From the NCBI GenBank assembly GCA_031264185.1, contig JAISEL010000054.1, positions 1 through 34,482 of the forward strand: a DNA stretch of 34,482 nt, written 5' to 3'. Origin of the DNA: Deltaproteobacteria bacterium (GTDB lineage Bacteria > Desulfobacterota > Desulfarculia > Adiutricales > Adiutricaceae). The notes below the pieces were generated by a model. That model saw only the letters and a list, made by a program, of their open reading frames with translations. It ran no database searches and had not been told where the DNA came from. How positions within the stretch are numbered: the first letter of the stretch is position 1; each line of letters opens with the position of its first letter. The position numbers and the translations under genes are program-made. Below are positions 1 to 9,060 of the stretch, one piece after another.

Positions 1-776
1 AGCTCTAAGGCCTTATTGTTTCAGGCCGGCTGTCTGACCGTTGACCGGATTTTGATTACAGGAGGGGGAAATAAGTTCTGCCTGCGTTTCCCCAACCTGG
101 ATGTTCAAGCGGCCATGGCGGCCCGTCTTTGGCTGTTCCTGAAAAAACCTCTTAAAAACGCATCGTTAATGAAAAGACAGGCTCAGGCCATGCTGGAAGC
201 CCTGCACCAAAGGCAGGCCGATGAATTTCAGACGGCTTTCAAGAGCTTTCTCAGCCGCATCCCCTTGGAGGTTCAGCGGGAGTGCGAAGCCTGCTGCGGG
301 ACGGTTTTTCTGATGGTCATGGCCGGCCAGGAATACGGTTGTCAGCAGTCAGTCGGTTCAGGCAGGCGGATGTCCGTTTAAGAACCAGAGACGGTAACGA
401 TTACGTCACTGAGCTGAAATTTTTCAAGGCTGCGATCAAGGATAAGGGAGGAAAAGATAAGGTTCTGACGGACGAACAAATCCAGGAGGATATGGAAAAG
501 GCCCTCACCACAGCCATGGTTAAGACAGAGAAAAATAAATACACCCTGAAATTTCAGGGCCAGGGCAATAAAATATATAAAGCCGCTTTAGCCGTATCCG
601 GCAGGGCCGGCGTCCGGGTCGCCTTGAAGAGGCGGCAAATTGGACTTTGGCGAAGGATCCCGGACAGCCTTACTATTCGGTCAGGAAGGTTTGAACTGAA
701 GACTATTGGGGATGAGGCCGCCGAATATTCAGCCGCCGTGTCAGAAATAAAAAATTCAGGGCTAACGGCACTTTAA
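1..776 (+). pseudogene. C-terminal part of AAA-ATPase-like / PD-(D/E)XK nuclease family protein, frameshifted
   Basis: The reading frame is already open at the left edge, so the N-terminal ATPase part lies outside the window. Frame 1 reads a LLFQAGCLTVDR and LRFPNLDV segment typical of the linker in AAA-ATPase_like/PDDEXK_9 proteins, then runs to a stop at 379-381. The continuation is in frame 3 from about 366: ADVRLRTRDGNDYVTELKFF carries the nuclease core with Asp and the Glu-Leu-Lys motif, and a helical tail ends at 776. Joining the frames at the GGCAGGCGG run (361-369) needs a single missing base and gives the expected GxAD-x-ELK layout. Family members are common, often multicopy, of poorly known role. 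I call it a pseudogene; a sequencing error would look the same. Confidence 0.7.
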
Positions 777-1480
777 ACGCCTGCATTCAGGATGATGGAT
801 GCTCGGAGGCAAGAGTAACAGGCTCTGAATCAAGTATCATAATCATCCCTATGATTTTGGATAAATTCTGGTTTTTGTTTGAGTCGTTTTGATCTGTCTT
901 CTACTCCAGCAAATAAACCTCCCGTTAAGAGGCATATAAAGCAAAATTTTATGTTTTACTGCTTTTTTTGGCACCTCTTTTGAGTCTTTTAAAGACCGGC
1001 TGCAAATTGGGACCTACTTTAGCGAACGGCTTTCTGCCGGCCGTCTGGCCGTTTTGCTCAGTTAAAAGTCAGGCCCGTTTGGGAGGCAAAAACCAGGGAC
1101 GGCCAAAATGTCTGATGTTTTAGGTATGTTTTTTTGAAAAATCTTGCAAATATTTTAAAAAATATCTAAATGCAGTTAAAGATTATTTTTTAGTCCCAAT
1201 ATCCTTTTTGAGGTTTTAAGTCTTAAGCTCTTGGCGGCTCTCGGGTGAGAAGGATTTTTAGACCGGAGTTTGGATTAAAAAGTGTCTATAGTAGTATAAT
1301 TACAATATTAAAATTTAATATTAATGCTATAATATTAGTAATAGCTTAATTTAAGTTTCCAATTTTGGTGATTGTATGACTTCACCGGAGTCGACAAAGA
1401 TGCTATGATAAAAAAACATACGGTTTTAACTGGCTTAACCCTTAAGGACATCTTTAGTTCAGCCGGAAGTTTCTGGCCAG
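777..1480. other. AT-rich intergenic region
   Basis: I see no convincing gene in these 704 bases. A short hairpin (CGGCC, loop GTCT, GGCCG at 1038-1051) is followed by four T and could be a weak terminator. A 19-bp A/T palindrome with 9-bp arms lies at 1304-1322, flanked by two TATAAT hexamers at 1295-1300 and 1328-1333, neither with a good -35. The region may hold the promoter of the downstream LRR gene, but no start site can be chosen from the sequence. Confidence 0.5.
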
Positions 1481-1591
1481 CTGAATAAGAGAGCGGACGG
1501 ATTCGGATACTTCGTTTCTGATTAAACTAAACTTTAAGGAGGCGGCGTTTCCCGCCGGCCTTTCGGCCGGGGTTTCTACGCCGAAGAGCGG
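1481..1591 (+). promoter_or_regulatory. Repeated structured leader, copy 1 (SD-hairpin-AUG)
   Basis: The segment aligns along its length with 9967-10076 and 28190-28299. AAGGAGG at 1536-1542 is a near-perfect Shine-Dalgarno sequence but lies 49 nt before the ATG at 1592. The gap is filled by a hairpin: outer stem CGGCGT (1543-1548) with ACGCCG (1578-1583), and inner stem CCGGCC (1555-1560) with GGCCGG (1565-1570) closed by TTTC. Eight bases (1584-1591) separate the stem from the ATG, so folding gives ideal SD spacing. A conserved GTTT...CTAAACT stretch precedes the SD. Seen in sequence: the repeat and the pairing. Inferred: control of translation by folding. Confidence 0.7.
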
Positions 1592-2689
1592 ATGAACATC
1601 AATATTTCGGAAAAATACGATATCAAAGCTCTTCTGGCTATTTTCGAAGATTTGAAGTTCACCCATTACCGTCTGACCGCTGACCGGGATTTAATGACCC
1701 TGGATGACACGGCCATTGCCTATATGGAGTATTTCACCATCCATAATCCGAGCGGTCCGGTGGAGAGCCTGCAGATTCGGGACGGCCGGTTTAAGCTTTC
1801 CACTTTAAATCCCTTCGCCCTGCTGAAAAATCTTACATATCTTGATTTAGCCGGTTTGACCTGGATTTCCGATTTAGGGCCCCTGGCCAATTTAAGCGAT
1901 TTAAACTTTTTAGGCTTGGATGACGGGGTCAATATCCGGGATTTAGGTCCTCTGGCCCGCTTAACAGAACTGGGCTTTCTGACCTTAAACCGTCTGCGTC
2001 TGGTTAAAGACTTAAAACCACTGGCCTCTTTATCCCATCTTTATCATTTGGATCTCTCCGGGGGCGGGGCTCTGGAAGATTTAAGCCCACTGGGCAGTTT
2101 ATCGGAACTAACTTTACTGGATCTCTCCGGCTGCCTTAAGATTACGGATATAAGCCCTTTGGGCGCTCTGGCCAACCTGAAAAACTTAAATTTAGCCAAA
2201 AGCCGGGTTTTAAAAGATATTAAAGTTTTAGCTGCTCTTAATAAGCTGACCTACTTAAACTTAGGCGACTGCCCGTCGCTGGAAGAGCTGGAACCTTTAA
2301 GGGATTTAGGTGAACTGTCGAGTCTGGTTTTGTTTGGGGATCACGAGATCCGGGATTTTTCTCCATTAGCCGGTCTGGCTAATTTATCTTATCTGGTTAT
2401 GAGCGGCGACCAGCACCTGGCCAATCTGGAACCTTTGAAGAACCTTCGGAAGCTCATCCATTTAAATTTAAGCGGCTGCCAGGCATTAAAAGATCTTCGG
2501 CCTTTATCTGAACTGACCAATTTGACGCATCTGGATTTAAGCGGCTGCCTCCGGGTGGCAGACTTAAACCCGCTTCTGGGTTTGAATCAGCTCAATTATC
2601 TGGATCTGACCGGTTGCGGCGGTCTGGCCGGGCTGGAGGAACTGGCCGGCCGGGCAGATCTGAAAATAATCGGCCAGCGGGCTTGTTAA
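1592..2689 (+). CDS. Leucine-rich-repeat protein, cytoplasmic
   Basis: This 365-residue protein has an 80-residue N-terminal region without a recognised domain, then twelve consecutive repeats of exactly 23 residues (about 81-356) of the pattern LxxLxLxGxxxLxDLxPLxxLxx, and a short LKIIG cap. This is the regular internalin-like solenoid type, usually a protein-binding scaffold. There is no signal peptide, membrane segment or cell-wall anchor, so it probably acts in the cytoplasm unless secreted by a specialised system. The ATG at 1592 is chosen because the repeated leader ends there and the same element positions the ATG of the HD-GYP gene at 10077. No normally spaced SD precedes it. Partner and function are unknown. 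Confidence 0.88.
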   Translation: MNINISEKYDIKALLAIFEDLKFTHYRLTADRDLMTLDDTAIAYMEYFTIHNPSGPVESLQIRDGRFKLSTLNPFALLKNLTYLDLAGLTWISDLGPLANLSDLNFLGLDDGVNIRDLGPLARLTELGFLTLNRLRLVKDLKPLASLSHLYHLDLSGGGALEDLSPLGSLSELTLLDLSGCLKITDISPLGALANLKNLNLAKSRVLKDIKVLAALNKLTYLNLGDCPSLEELEPLRDLGELSSLVLFGDHEIRDFSPLAGLANLSYLVMSGDQHLANLEPLKNLRKLIHLNLSGCQALKDLRPLSELTNLTHLDLSGCLRVADLNPLLGLNQLNYLDLTGCGGLAGLEELAGRADLKIIGQRAC

Positions 2690-3015
2690 TTATTAATTAG
2701 ATTGCCTTTGTCAAATTTAATATTTATTAGATTTAGCTTCCTTTTTTAAGTATCCAGTTAAAAATTTTATAATCTCCGCTCTGACAGTTCAGGGGCGGAT
2801 TTTTGAACACAGCCCGATCCTTTTCGGATGGGGAGATTTTTAATGACTATTTTTTCCATATAGTGAAGAAGAAAAGGTAAAATTTTTCTCTGTTTGCCGA
2901 AAAGACCGAATTTTAGTAAAATAAACCAGAGTTACAATTTTAATAATCTTGCGGGTTGGTGGGCCGGCTGGTGATCCTATCGGGCCGCAGTTTTGGAGTC
3001 TTAGTTCGAGAATAT
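2690..3015. other. Intergenic region with possible terminators
   Basis: This AT-rich gap lies between the LRR gene and the M23 peptidase. ATC(TC)CGCTC can pair with GGGCGGAT (2772-2800) and is followed by four T, giving a bulged, rather weak intrinsic terminator for the LRR transcript. A second imperfect hairpin near 2813-2840 also ends in a GATTTTT tract. The open frame upstream of 3016 back to a TTG at 2956 is probably untranslated. Confidence 0.35.
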
Positions 3016-4467
3016 ATGAGCAACTGGAATCAGGCTAATCCGCGTTTCCGCCGGCCCCGTCACCTGGGTCGCGAGCAGTCCGGGTCTTTGACGGTCGGCC
3101 TGAAGGCATTTTTTGGCCGCTTCGGCCGGGGGGATAAATTTAAAGGCGCGGTCTTTATCTTAATTGTGCTAATTATAGCTGGCGCGGTCTGGGCCCTTAA
3201 ACCCCATTTTGCCGGCTTTGTTGCCCCCGAAACGCCCTCTGTCCCGGAAGTTAAAGCGCCGCCTTCCCCTTCCATCCAGGGACCGATGCTGCCGGCTCTG
3301 CCCGCCTTGCCCGAGGGTTCCTGGTCCCTTTACGCTGACCAGAAAGCCAAAGAAGACGTGACCTTTGTGGTGGTCGAGATCGGAGGTACGGTCAGCCAGA
3401 GCCTGGAGTCAGTCGGCCTGTCCCGTAACTACAGCCAGAAGCTGATTAATCTTTTGGAGCAGGAAAAACTTCTGCCCGTCATCCAGCCAGGAGCATCTTT
3501 TAAAGCGGTGTGGCGGGATCCGGCCAGGGCCGAGACCGATCTGCTGCGCATTGAGTTTGCGGCCGCCGAAGGCCAGAGACCTTTGATTTTCCGGCCCGGC
3601 GGCGAAGAAGGCTTTTTCCGTTACACTCTGGCGGCCAGACCTCTGACCATTCACCAGGCCACTCAGGCCGAAGTGGAGGATACGTTCTGGTCCGCCGGGG
3701 AAAGAGCCGGTCTTGAGCCCAGAGTCATTATGAATCTGACCGATCTCTTGGCTTCCCAAATCGATTTTGTGTCCGATATCCGTTCCGGGGACAGTTTTCA
3801 GCTGTTATTCAGGGGCCAGTATCAGGAAGGGCTGCTGGTGGCCGCCCCGGATATTTTAATGATCCGGATGACGAACGGGGATGAAAAATACGAATTCTAC
3901 CGTCACGAAAACGCTCAGGGTCTGGTGGGTTTTTACGACACAGCCTTCCGTTCAATCCATAAAACGTTCTTTAAGTCTCCGCTTCAGTTTACCCGGATCT
4001 CTTCGGGTTTTACCCAAAACAGGTTTCATCCTATTTTAAAAATAGTCCGTCCTCACCTGGGGGTTGATTACGCCGCCCCGGCCGGAACTCCGGTTTCAAC
4101 TGTGGCCGACGGCCAGGTGGAGTTTGCCGGGCGGAGGGGCGGCTACGGTCTGCTGGTGGTCATCCGCCATGGTCAGACCTATCAGACCATGTACGGCCAT
4201 CTGTCCCGCATAGCCAAAGGTATTCAGACCGGAGCAGAAGTTAAGCAGGGTGATTTGATCGGCTATGTGGGTTCCACCGGCCTGGCCACCGGGCCTCATC
4301 TGGATTTCAGGCTTAGGCGGAACAATGCTTTTGTCGATCCTATACCGGAAATGGCCAAGCAGGAGGGCCAGGCCCTGCCGGCCGAAGAGCGGGCGGGTTT
4401 TTCCGAAGAAGTCACCGCTGCCCAGTCCCGCTTAAAGGAGCTTTTGTCTTGGGATAGCTCCCTTTAA
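3016..4467 (+). CDS. Membrane-anchored M23 family metallopeptidase
   Basis: A predicted peptidoglycan endopeptidase of the LytM/M23 family, likely acting in the periplasm. I take the ATG at 3016 (483 residues) over a TTG 60 bp upstream, because the protein then begins with a short basic tail before a membrane segment at about residues 35-55. A long middle region resembles the LysM/OapA-like part found before M23 domains. The catalytic domain has the zinc motif HLGVD (His347, Asp351), YGHLS (His395) and GPHLDF (His428). The usual second His of HxH is Asp430; the same variant occurs in other Gram-negative M23 proteins as I recall them, so it may still bind metal or may be a non-cleaving regulator. 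The serine hydrolase gene follows after 28 bp. Confidence 0.88.
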   Translation: MSNWNQANPRFRRPRHLGREQSGSLTVGLKAFFGRFGRGDKFKGAVFILIVLIIAGAVWALKPHFAGFVAPETPSVPEVKAPPSPSIQGPMLPALPALPEGSWSLYADQKAKEDVTFVVVEIGGTVSQSLESVGLSRNYSQKLINLLEQEKLLPVIQPGASFKAVWRDPARAETDLLRIEFAAAEGQRPLIFRPGGEEGFFRYTLAARPLTIHQATQAEVEDTFWSAGERAGLEPRVIMNLTDLLASQIDFVSDIRSGDSFQLLFRGQYQEGLLVAAPDILMIRMTNGDEKYEFYRHENAQGLVGFYDTAFRSIHKTFFKSPLQFTRISSGFTQNRFHPILKIVRPHLGVDYAAPAGTPVSTVADGQVEFAGRRGGYGLLVVIRHGQTYQTMYGHLSRIAKGIQTGAEVKQGDLIGYVGSTGLATGPHLDFRLRRNNAFVDPIPEMAKQEGQALPAEERAGFSEEVTAAQSRLKELLSWDSSL

Positions 4468-4495
4468 TCGGCCAGCGGAGAAAGTCAGGGCCCTT

Positions 4496-5518
4496 TTGAC
4501 TCACGGCCTTAAGGAAGGGGTTTATCCAGGCGCGGTCCTGGTTTACGGCCGGCCTCTGGCCGGAGTAAGCGAGTGCCTCTGCATCGGGACAAGAGGTATT
4601 ACCCGGGATGTTTATCCGGTTCATGACAATTTAATCTACGATCTGGCCTCGCTTACCAAGATTTTAGCCACAACTTTTTTAATCATGATTGAGGTCACCC
4701 GGGGCCGTCTCCGGCTGGACCGCAAGCTGGGCGAACTGGGCTGGTCCGGACCAGTTGCCAAAAAGTCTCTGGCTGCTGTTCTGGCCCATCAGAGCGGTCT
4801 GGCTCCCTGGCGTCCTTTTTATTCACTAAGACCGGAGCCCTCAATGAGGGAGGCTTACCGGCGGGCTCTGACCGAAGAACCTCTGGAACCCGGCTTAAGA
4901 CGTACGGTTTACAGTGATTTAAACTTTATGATTTTAGGGTTTGTTTTGGAAGAATTGAACCAATGCTCGCTGGAGGAACTTTTCCGGACCGAGATTGCCG
5001 GGCCTTTGTGCCTGCCAAATACCGGCTTTAATCTTAAAGAGGGCACTCTGGCCCCGACGGAAGACGGACCCAGAATCGGCGGGCCTCTTGATTATAAAGG
5101 AGCTAAAATTATGGGTCCCGTGCCTTTGGGCCGGGTGCATGACGATAATGCGGCTTTTTTAGGCGGCGCAGGCGGACAGGCCGGCTTATTCGGGACAGCT
5201 CCCGAAATCTGGCGGTTGCTGTCCCACTGGGCCGGAGTCTTAAACGGGCAGGCAGGACTTGTCAGTAAGGAGGTGCTGACAGCGTTTATAAGCCCCCAAA
5301 AGGCCAGAAAGGGTCCTGTCAGGGCCCTGGGCTTTGATCTGGGCACCGGATTCTGGACCGGTACAGTCGGCCACGTTGGCTATACCGGGGGCTGTGTCTT
5401 TTGGGATCCGCTGAAAGACGAGGCGGTCGTCTTTCTGTGTAATCGGGTTCATCCAACGGCGAGGAACCGAAAAATCTTGGATTTTCGGCCAAAAATGGCG
5501 ACCGTTCTGAGGTCATAG
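4496..5518 (+). CDS. Serine hydrolase, beta-lactamase/class C esterase family
   Basis: A 340-residue member of the beta-lactamase-related serine hydrolase family (class C/EstB type; esterases, D-aminopeptidases or penicillin-binding-like hydrolases). The nucleophile motif is SLTK (Ser52, Lys55), the second motif is Tyr139-Ser-Asp in place of Tyr-x-Asn, and a GHVGYTGG stretch near the C-terminus fits the third motif. No signal peptide is seen, so it may be cytoplasmic or start elsewhere. The frame closes at a stop at 4433-4435 and the only usual start is TTG at 4496, with an AGGG about 8 bases upstream. It follows the M23 gene closely, suggesting a joint role in wall turnover, which is inference. 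Confidence 0.8.
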   Translation: MTHGLKEGVYPGAVLVYGRPLAGVSECLCIGTRGITRDVYPVHDNLIYDLASLTKILATTFLIMIEVTRGRLRLDRKLGELGWSGPVAKKSLAAVLAHQSGLAPWRPFYSLRPEPSMREAYRRALTEEPLEPGLRRTVYSDLNFMILGFVLEELNQCSLEELFRTEIAGPLCLPNTGFNLKEGTLAPTEDGPRIGGPLDYKGAKIMGPVPLGRVHDDNAAFLGGAGGQAGLFGTAPEIWRLLSHWAGVLNGQAGLVSKEVLTAFISPQKARKGPVRALGFDLGTGFWTGTVGHVGYTGGCVFWDPLKDEAVVFLCNRVHPTARNRKILDFRPKMATVLRS

Positions 5519-5573
5519 CCCCCCAGATCAAAACCGGGGTCTAAGACTACTATCAAAATTCAAGGTAAAGCCT

Positions 5574-6413
5574 ATGTTAAAATCAGGGTTGGCTCTTTGT
5601 TTACTGCTCCTTATTTCGGCCCTGGGCGGGGAAATTTGGGCGGAAGATCTGCCCCGCGGGGAGACGGTCAGGATTTCGGGCTCCACGACCCTCCTGCCCA
5701 TCACCCAGAAAGCGGCTGAGGAGTTTTTAAAGCTGCACCCCCAGGAAGATTTAACGGTCTCCGGTACCGGTTCCGGGGAGGGCCTGAAGAGCTTAATTGA
5801 CAGAGTGGTGGATCTGGCCGGCTCTTCCCGGGACCTGAAAGCGGCCGAAAGCCGGAGAGCCAAAGAACACGCTGTTATGTTAGTCCGCCATACCGTAGCC
5901 AGAGACGGGCTGGCCGTCATTGTCCATCCCCAAAATCCGGTCGGAAAGCTAACCTTAGAGCAGTTGAAGGGCATTTATCTGGGCACCATAAAAAATTGGA
6001 GCGAAGTCGGCGGCGACGATCGGGTCATCGTGCCCATTAACCGCGATTCCAGTTCCGGCACGTTTGAGATGTGGATTGAGATAGTCTTAAAGGGCCAGAG
6101 GCACAGGCCCGATGCCCAGGTCCAGTCGTCCAGCGGCTCGGTGGCTTACGCCGTGGCCGGGAACCGTTACGCCATGGGTTATGTGGGGCTGGGTTTCATC
6201 GGTTCCGGGGTCAAGGTGCTGGCCATAGACGGGGTCAAGGCATCCTATGAGGCCGTTCTTAGGGGAACTTATCCCATTGCCCGGGATCTTTACATTTTCT
6301 CCCGGGCCGACTCTTCGGCCGGAGCCGGCAGGTTTTTACAATTCCTGCTGGGTCCCCAGGGTCGGGCTTTACTGGGAGCCGAAGGGTTTGTGCCGCCGGC
6401 GGGGGCTTTGTGA
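5574..6413 (+). CDS. pstS: Phosphate ABC transporter substrate-binding protein
   Basis: Periplasmic phosphate receptor of the Pst high-affinity uptake system. The 279-residue protein begins with a cleavable-looking signal peptide (residues 1-23, ending near IWAED), then shows the family features ISGSTT, VSGTGSGEG, a DLAGSSR segment and a NRDSSSGTF segment, all phosphate-binding loop regions. Its length is normal for the shorter PstS type. The ATG at 5574 has AAGG about 8 bases upstream. The stop overlaps the start of pstC. No clear Pho box can be recognised in the 55-bp gap upstream. Confidence 0.92.
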   Translation: MLKSGLALCLLLLISALGGEIWAEDLPRGETVRISGSTTLLPITQKAAEEFLKLHPQEDLTVSGTGSGEGLKSLIDRVVDLAGSSRDLKAAESRRAKEHAVMLVRHTVARDGLAVIVHPQNPVGKLTLEQLKGIYLGTIKNWSEVGGDDRVIVPINRDSSSGTFEMWIEIVLKGQRHRPDAQVQSSSGSVAYAVAGNRYAMGYVGLGFIGSGVKVLAIDGVKASYEAVLRGTYPIARDLYIFSRADSSAGAGRFLQFLLGPQGRALLGAEGFVPPAGAL

Positions 6414-7315
6414 TGTCTCCGGAGGCTGTGTTACTTAAACCAAAATTATCGCCCACCGAACACGGAGCGCGTCTTTTTTTTCTGGCCTGCGCTGTGGTGG
6501 CCCTGGGCCAGATGTTTTTAATCATGCTCTTTCTTTTTAAAGAATCCCTAGGCCTTTTTACTTCCGGGACTTCTTTAAAGGAGTTTTTTTTCTCCGTTAA
6601 CTGGTATCCGACTTACGACAGTCCCGAGTTCGGCTCTTTGGCTCTGGTAGTCGGCTCTTTGACGGTCACCTTTTTTTCCACCGTCCTGGCCGCCCCGATC
6701 GGATTGTCTCTGGCCGTCTTTTTAGCCTGCCTGGCCGGTCGGACGACCCGCGAATGGGTTAAGCCGGCTGTGGAGATGATGGCCGGCATTCCTTCGGTCG
6801 TTTTAGGCTTTGTCGGTCTGGTCGTGGTGGCCCCTTTGATGCAGGACATACTGGATATTCCGACCGGACTTAATGTTTTAAACGCCAGCGTTATTTTGGC
6901 TTTAATGGCCGTGCCTTCCATTGCCTCCCTGGGCGAAGACGCCCTCTCGGCCGTACCTGGGGAGATTCAGGATGCCTCTTACGCCTTAGGGGCCACTAAG
7001 TGGGAGACCATCTGGCGGATAACGGTCCCGGCGGCTATGAGCGGCTTGTCGACGGCCGTCATTTTAGGTCTTGGCCGGGCTCTTGGGGAAACTCTGGTGG
7101 TTTTAATGGTGGCCGGCGGGGCGGCTCAGATTCCCCATTCCATTTTTGATTCAGTCAGGCCCCTCACCGCTACCCTGGCCGCCGAAATGGGCGAAACAGC
7201 CATTGACAGCCCCCATTATCACGCCTTATTTGCTTTAGGGACTATTCTTTTTCTTTTAACCCTGGCCTTTAATCTTCTGGCTTACTGGCTGGGCCGCTAC
7301 TGGCGCCGGAGGTAG
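6413..7315 (+). CDS. pstC: Phosphate ABC transporter permease PstC
   Basis: Inner-membrane permease, one half of the Pst channel. About 300 residues with an N-terminal membrane helix, a short periplasmic loop and further helices. The transporter signature lies around EIQDASYALGATKWETIWR, the EAA-type loop that contacts the ATPase. A GTG three bases upstream (6410) is in frame, but the ATG at 6413 shares its A with the pstS stop (TGATG), a usual coupled start. It is followed after 3 bp by pstA. Confidence 0.93.
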   Translation: MSPEAVLLKPKLSPTEHGARLFFLACAVVALGQMFLIMLFLFKESLGLFTSGTSLKEFFFSVNWYPTYDSPEFGSLALVVGSLTVTFFSTVLAAPIGLSLAVFLACLAGRTTREWVKPAVEMMAGIPSVVLGFVGLVVVAPLMQDILDIPTGLNVLNASVILALMAVPSIASLGEDALSAVPGEIQDASYALGATKWETIWRITVPAAMSGLSTAVILGLGRALGETLVVLMVAGGAAQIPHSIFDSVRPLTATLAAEMGETAIDSPHYHALFALGTILFLLTLAFNLLAYWLGRYWRRR

Positions 7316-7318
7316 ACC

Positions 7319-8194
7319 GTGTTTTTATCCGGCGTAACTTTAGCCGACCGCCAGAAGAGAGAATTTCTGGCCCTGAGCTTAATAAAAATACTCGGCCTCA
7401 GTTTTTTATTTGTCATGGGGACTCTGGTCATTTATCTGATTTACCAGGGAGCCGGCATTATTTCCTGGGACTTTTTAACCCAGTTTCCCCGGGACTCCAT
7501 GACAGCCGGCGGCATCTGGCCGGCTGTAGTCGGGACTTTCGGTCTGGCTGTGGGCTCCATGTTCGTCTCTTTGCCTCTGGGCTTTGGGGCGGCTGTTTAT
7601 TTAGCCGAGTACGCCCGGCCCGGCCCTTTGCTGACCGTCATCCGGCTGGGGGTCAATAATTTGGCGGGCGTGCCGTCGGTTGTGTTTGGTTTGTTCGGGC
7701 TGGCCATATTTGTGGGTTTTTTGGGATTTGGCCGGTCGCTTTTATCAGGCTGCCTGACTTTGGGCATCTTGACTCTGCCTACGGTTACGGCGGCGGCCGA
7801 AGAGGCTTTAAGGCAGACACCGGCTTCTTTCCGGGAAGCGGCTTTGGCTCTGGGAGCCAACCGCTGGCAGGCTATCCGGCAGGTTATTTTGCCCGCCGCT
7901 CTGCCTGGTATGCTGACCGGGGCTATTCTGGCTCTGGGCCGGGCGGCCGGTGAGACGGCGCCGGTTATCTTTACCGCTTCGGCCGCTTTTACCATGGCCA
8001 ATCCGGAGTCGGTTTTCAGCGAAGTTATGGCCCTGCCGACCCATATCTTCAATCTGGCCACCAACGGCACCCATATTGAGGCCACCAGGCCTCAGCAGTT
8101 CGGAACCTGTCTGGTCCTCATGGTTCTGGTTCTGGGTCTTTCCTTAATAGCCATCATTTTACGCGCCAGGCTCAGAAAGGGACGCAAATGGTAG
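7319..8194 (+). CDS. pstA: Phosphate ABC transporter permease PstA
   Basis: Second permease subunit of the Pst system, 291 residues, multi-spanning. The EAA-like loop reads [19 protein letters not shown], and the family phrase [16 protein letters not shown] appears as [15 protein letters not shown]. The start is GTG at 7319 with GGAGG about 6 bases upstream, inside the end of pstC. The last codons overlap the pstB start by 7 bp, so the three genes are almost certainly translated from one message. Confidence 0.92.
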   Translation: MFLSGVTLADRQKREFLALSLIKILGLSFLFVMGTLVIYLIYQGAGIISWDFLTQFPRDSMTAGGIWPAVVGTFGLAVGSMFVSLPLGFGAAVYLAEYARPGPLLTVIRLGVNNLAGVPSVVFGLFGLAIFVGFLGFGRSLLSGCLTLGILTLPTVTAAAEEALRQTPASFREAALALGANRWQAIRQVILPAALPGMLTGAILALGRAAGETAPVIFTASAAFTMANPESVFSEVMALPTHIFNLATNGTHIEATRPQQFGTCLVLMVLVLGLSLIAIILRARLRKGRKW

Positions 8195-8946
8195 ACGACG
8201 GGCCCATTATTTCCGCCCGGAATGTGGACTTTTTTTACGGCAGTTTCCACGCCCTTAAAGGCATCAACTTAGATATGGCCAAAAACGAGGTGACTGCCTT
8301 AATCGGACCCTCGGGCTGCGGCAAGTCCACCTTTTTGAAACTTTTAAACCGGATGAACGATTTTGTACCCGGAGCACGGCTGTCCGGGGAGATACTGATA
8401 TCCGGCCGCTCTGTTTACGGACCAGATTCCGATCCGGTCAGTATCAGGCGGCTGGTGGGCATGGTCTTTCAGAGGCCGAACCCTTTTCCCAAATCCATTT
8501 ATGACAATATCTGCTACGGTCCCAGACTGGTGGGGGTCAAGAAAAAATGCGACCTGGATATCGTGGTGGAGAAGGCTCTCCTGGCGGCGGCTCTGTGGGA
8601 AGACGTCAAAGATAAGCTGGGTAAATCGGCTTTGGAACTTTCCGGCGGCCAGCAGCAGAGGGTCTGTATTGCCCGGGCTCTGGCTTTAAACCCGGATATT
8701 CTGCTAATGGACGAACCGACCAGCGCCCTGGATCCCATTGCTACAGCTAAAGTGGAAGAATGGATTAAAAGCGCCGGCTTGTCTATTGTCATTGTGACCC
8801 ACAATATGCAGCAGGCGGCCAGGGTTTCGGATCACACGGCCTTTTTCTACATGGGGGAACTGGTGGAGTTCGGACCGACCATGGAGATTTTTACCCGGCC
8901 ACGGGAGGTTAGAACTGAAAATTACATCACCGGCCGGTTTGGCTGA
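8188..8946 (+). CDS. pstB: Phosphate ABC transporter ATPase PstB
   Basis: ATP-binding subunit that powers phosphate import, 252 residues. Walker [10 protein letters not shown] is at residues 40-48, a [17 protein letters not shown] segment typical of PstB carries the Q-loop, the ABC signature is [15 protein letters not shown], Walker B is [13 protein letters not shown], and the switch His is in IVTHNMQQA. Length and all motifs are normal. The ATG at 8188 overlaps the end of pstA. Confidence 0.95.
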   Translation: MVDDGPIISARNVDFFYGSFHALKGINLDMAKNEVTALIGPSGCGKSTFLKLLNRMNDFVPGARLSGEILISGRSVYGPDSDPVSIRRLVGMVFQRPNPFPKSIYDNICYGPRLVGVKKKCDLDIVVEKALLAAALWEDVKDKLGKSALELSGGQQQRVCIARALALNPDILLMDEPTSALDPIATAKVEEWIKSAGLSIVIVTHNMQQAARVSDHTAFFYMGELVEFGPTMEIFTRPREVRTENYITGRFG

Positions 8947-9060
8947 GGGGCCGTCCGGGGGGACAGCCGGCTTTTGGTATTACCCGGAATATCTAAAGCG
9001 GAAGCTGATAAAAAACTTACTGCCAGGTTTTTTTAGGTGGGACCAAGGGGGGTAGAGTTA
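8947..9060 (+). other. pstB-phoU gap with two hairpins
   Basis: A GC hairpin at 8949-8968 (GGC-GTCC, loop GGGG, GGAC-GCC, one mismatch) is followed by GGCTTTT, and a second with A/T arms (AAAAAAC at 9010-9016, GTTTTTT at 9027-9033) lies just before the phoU SD. Either could reduce read-through from pst into phoU. Neither is a textbook terminator. Confidence 0.3.

Noticed and set aside
1481-1591. Reading the repeated leader as a cyclic di-GMP riboswitch
   Set aside because: The HD-GYP gene made this attractive, but the GEMM-I hallmarks (GCAAA tetraloop region, GGGACGCAAAGCC segment) and the class II features are absent, and one copy precedes an LRR gene.
2956-3015. TTG start extending the M23 protein by 20 residues
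   Set aside because: The extension has no SD and moves the membrane anchor away from the N-terminus; the ATG at 3016 gives a normal topology.
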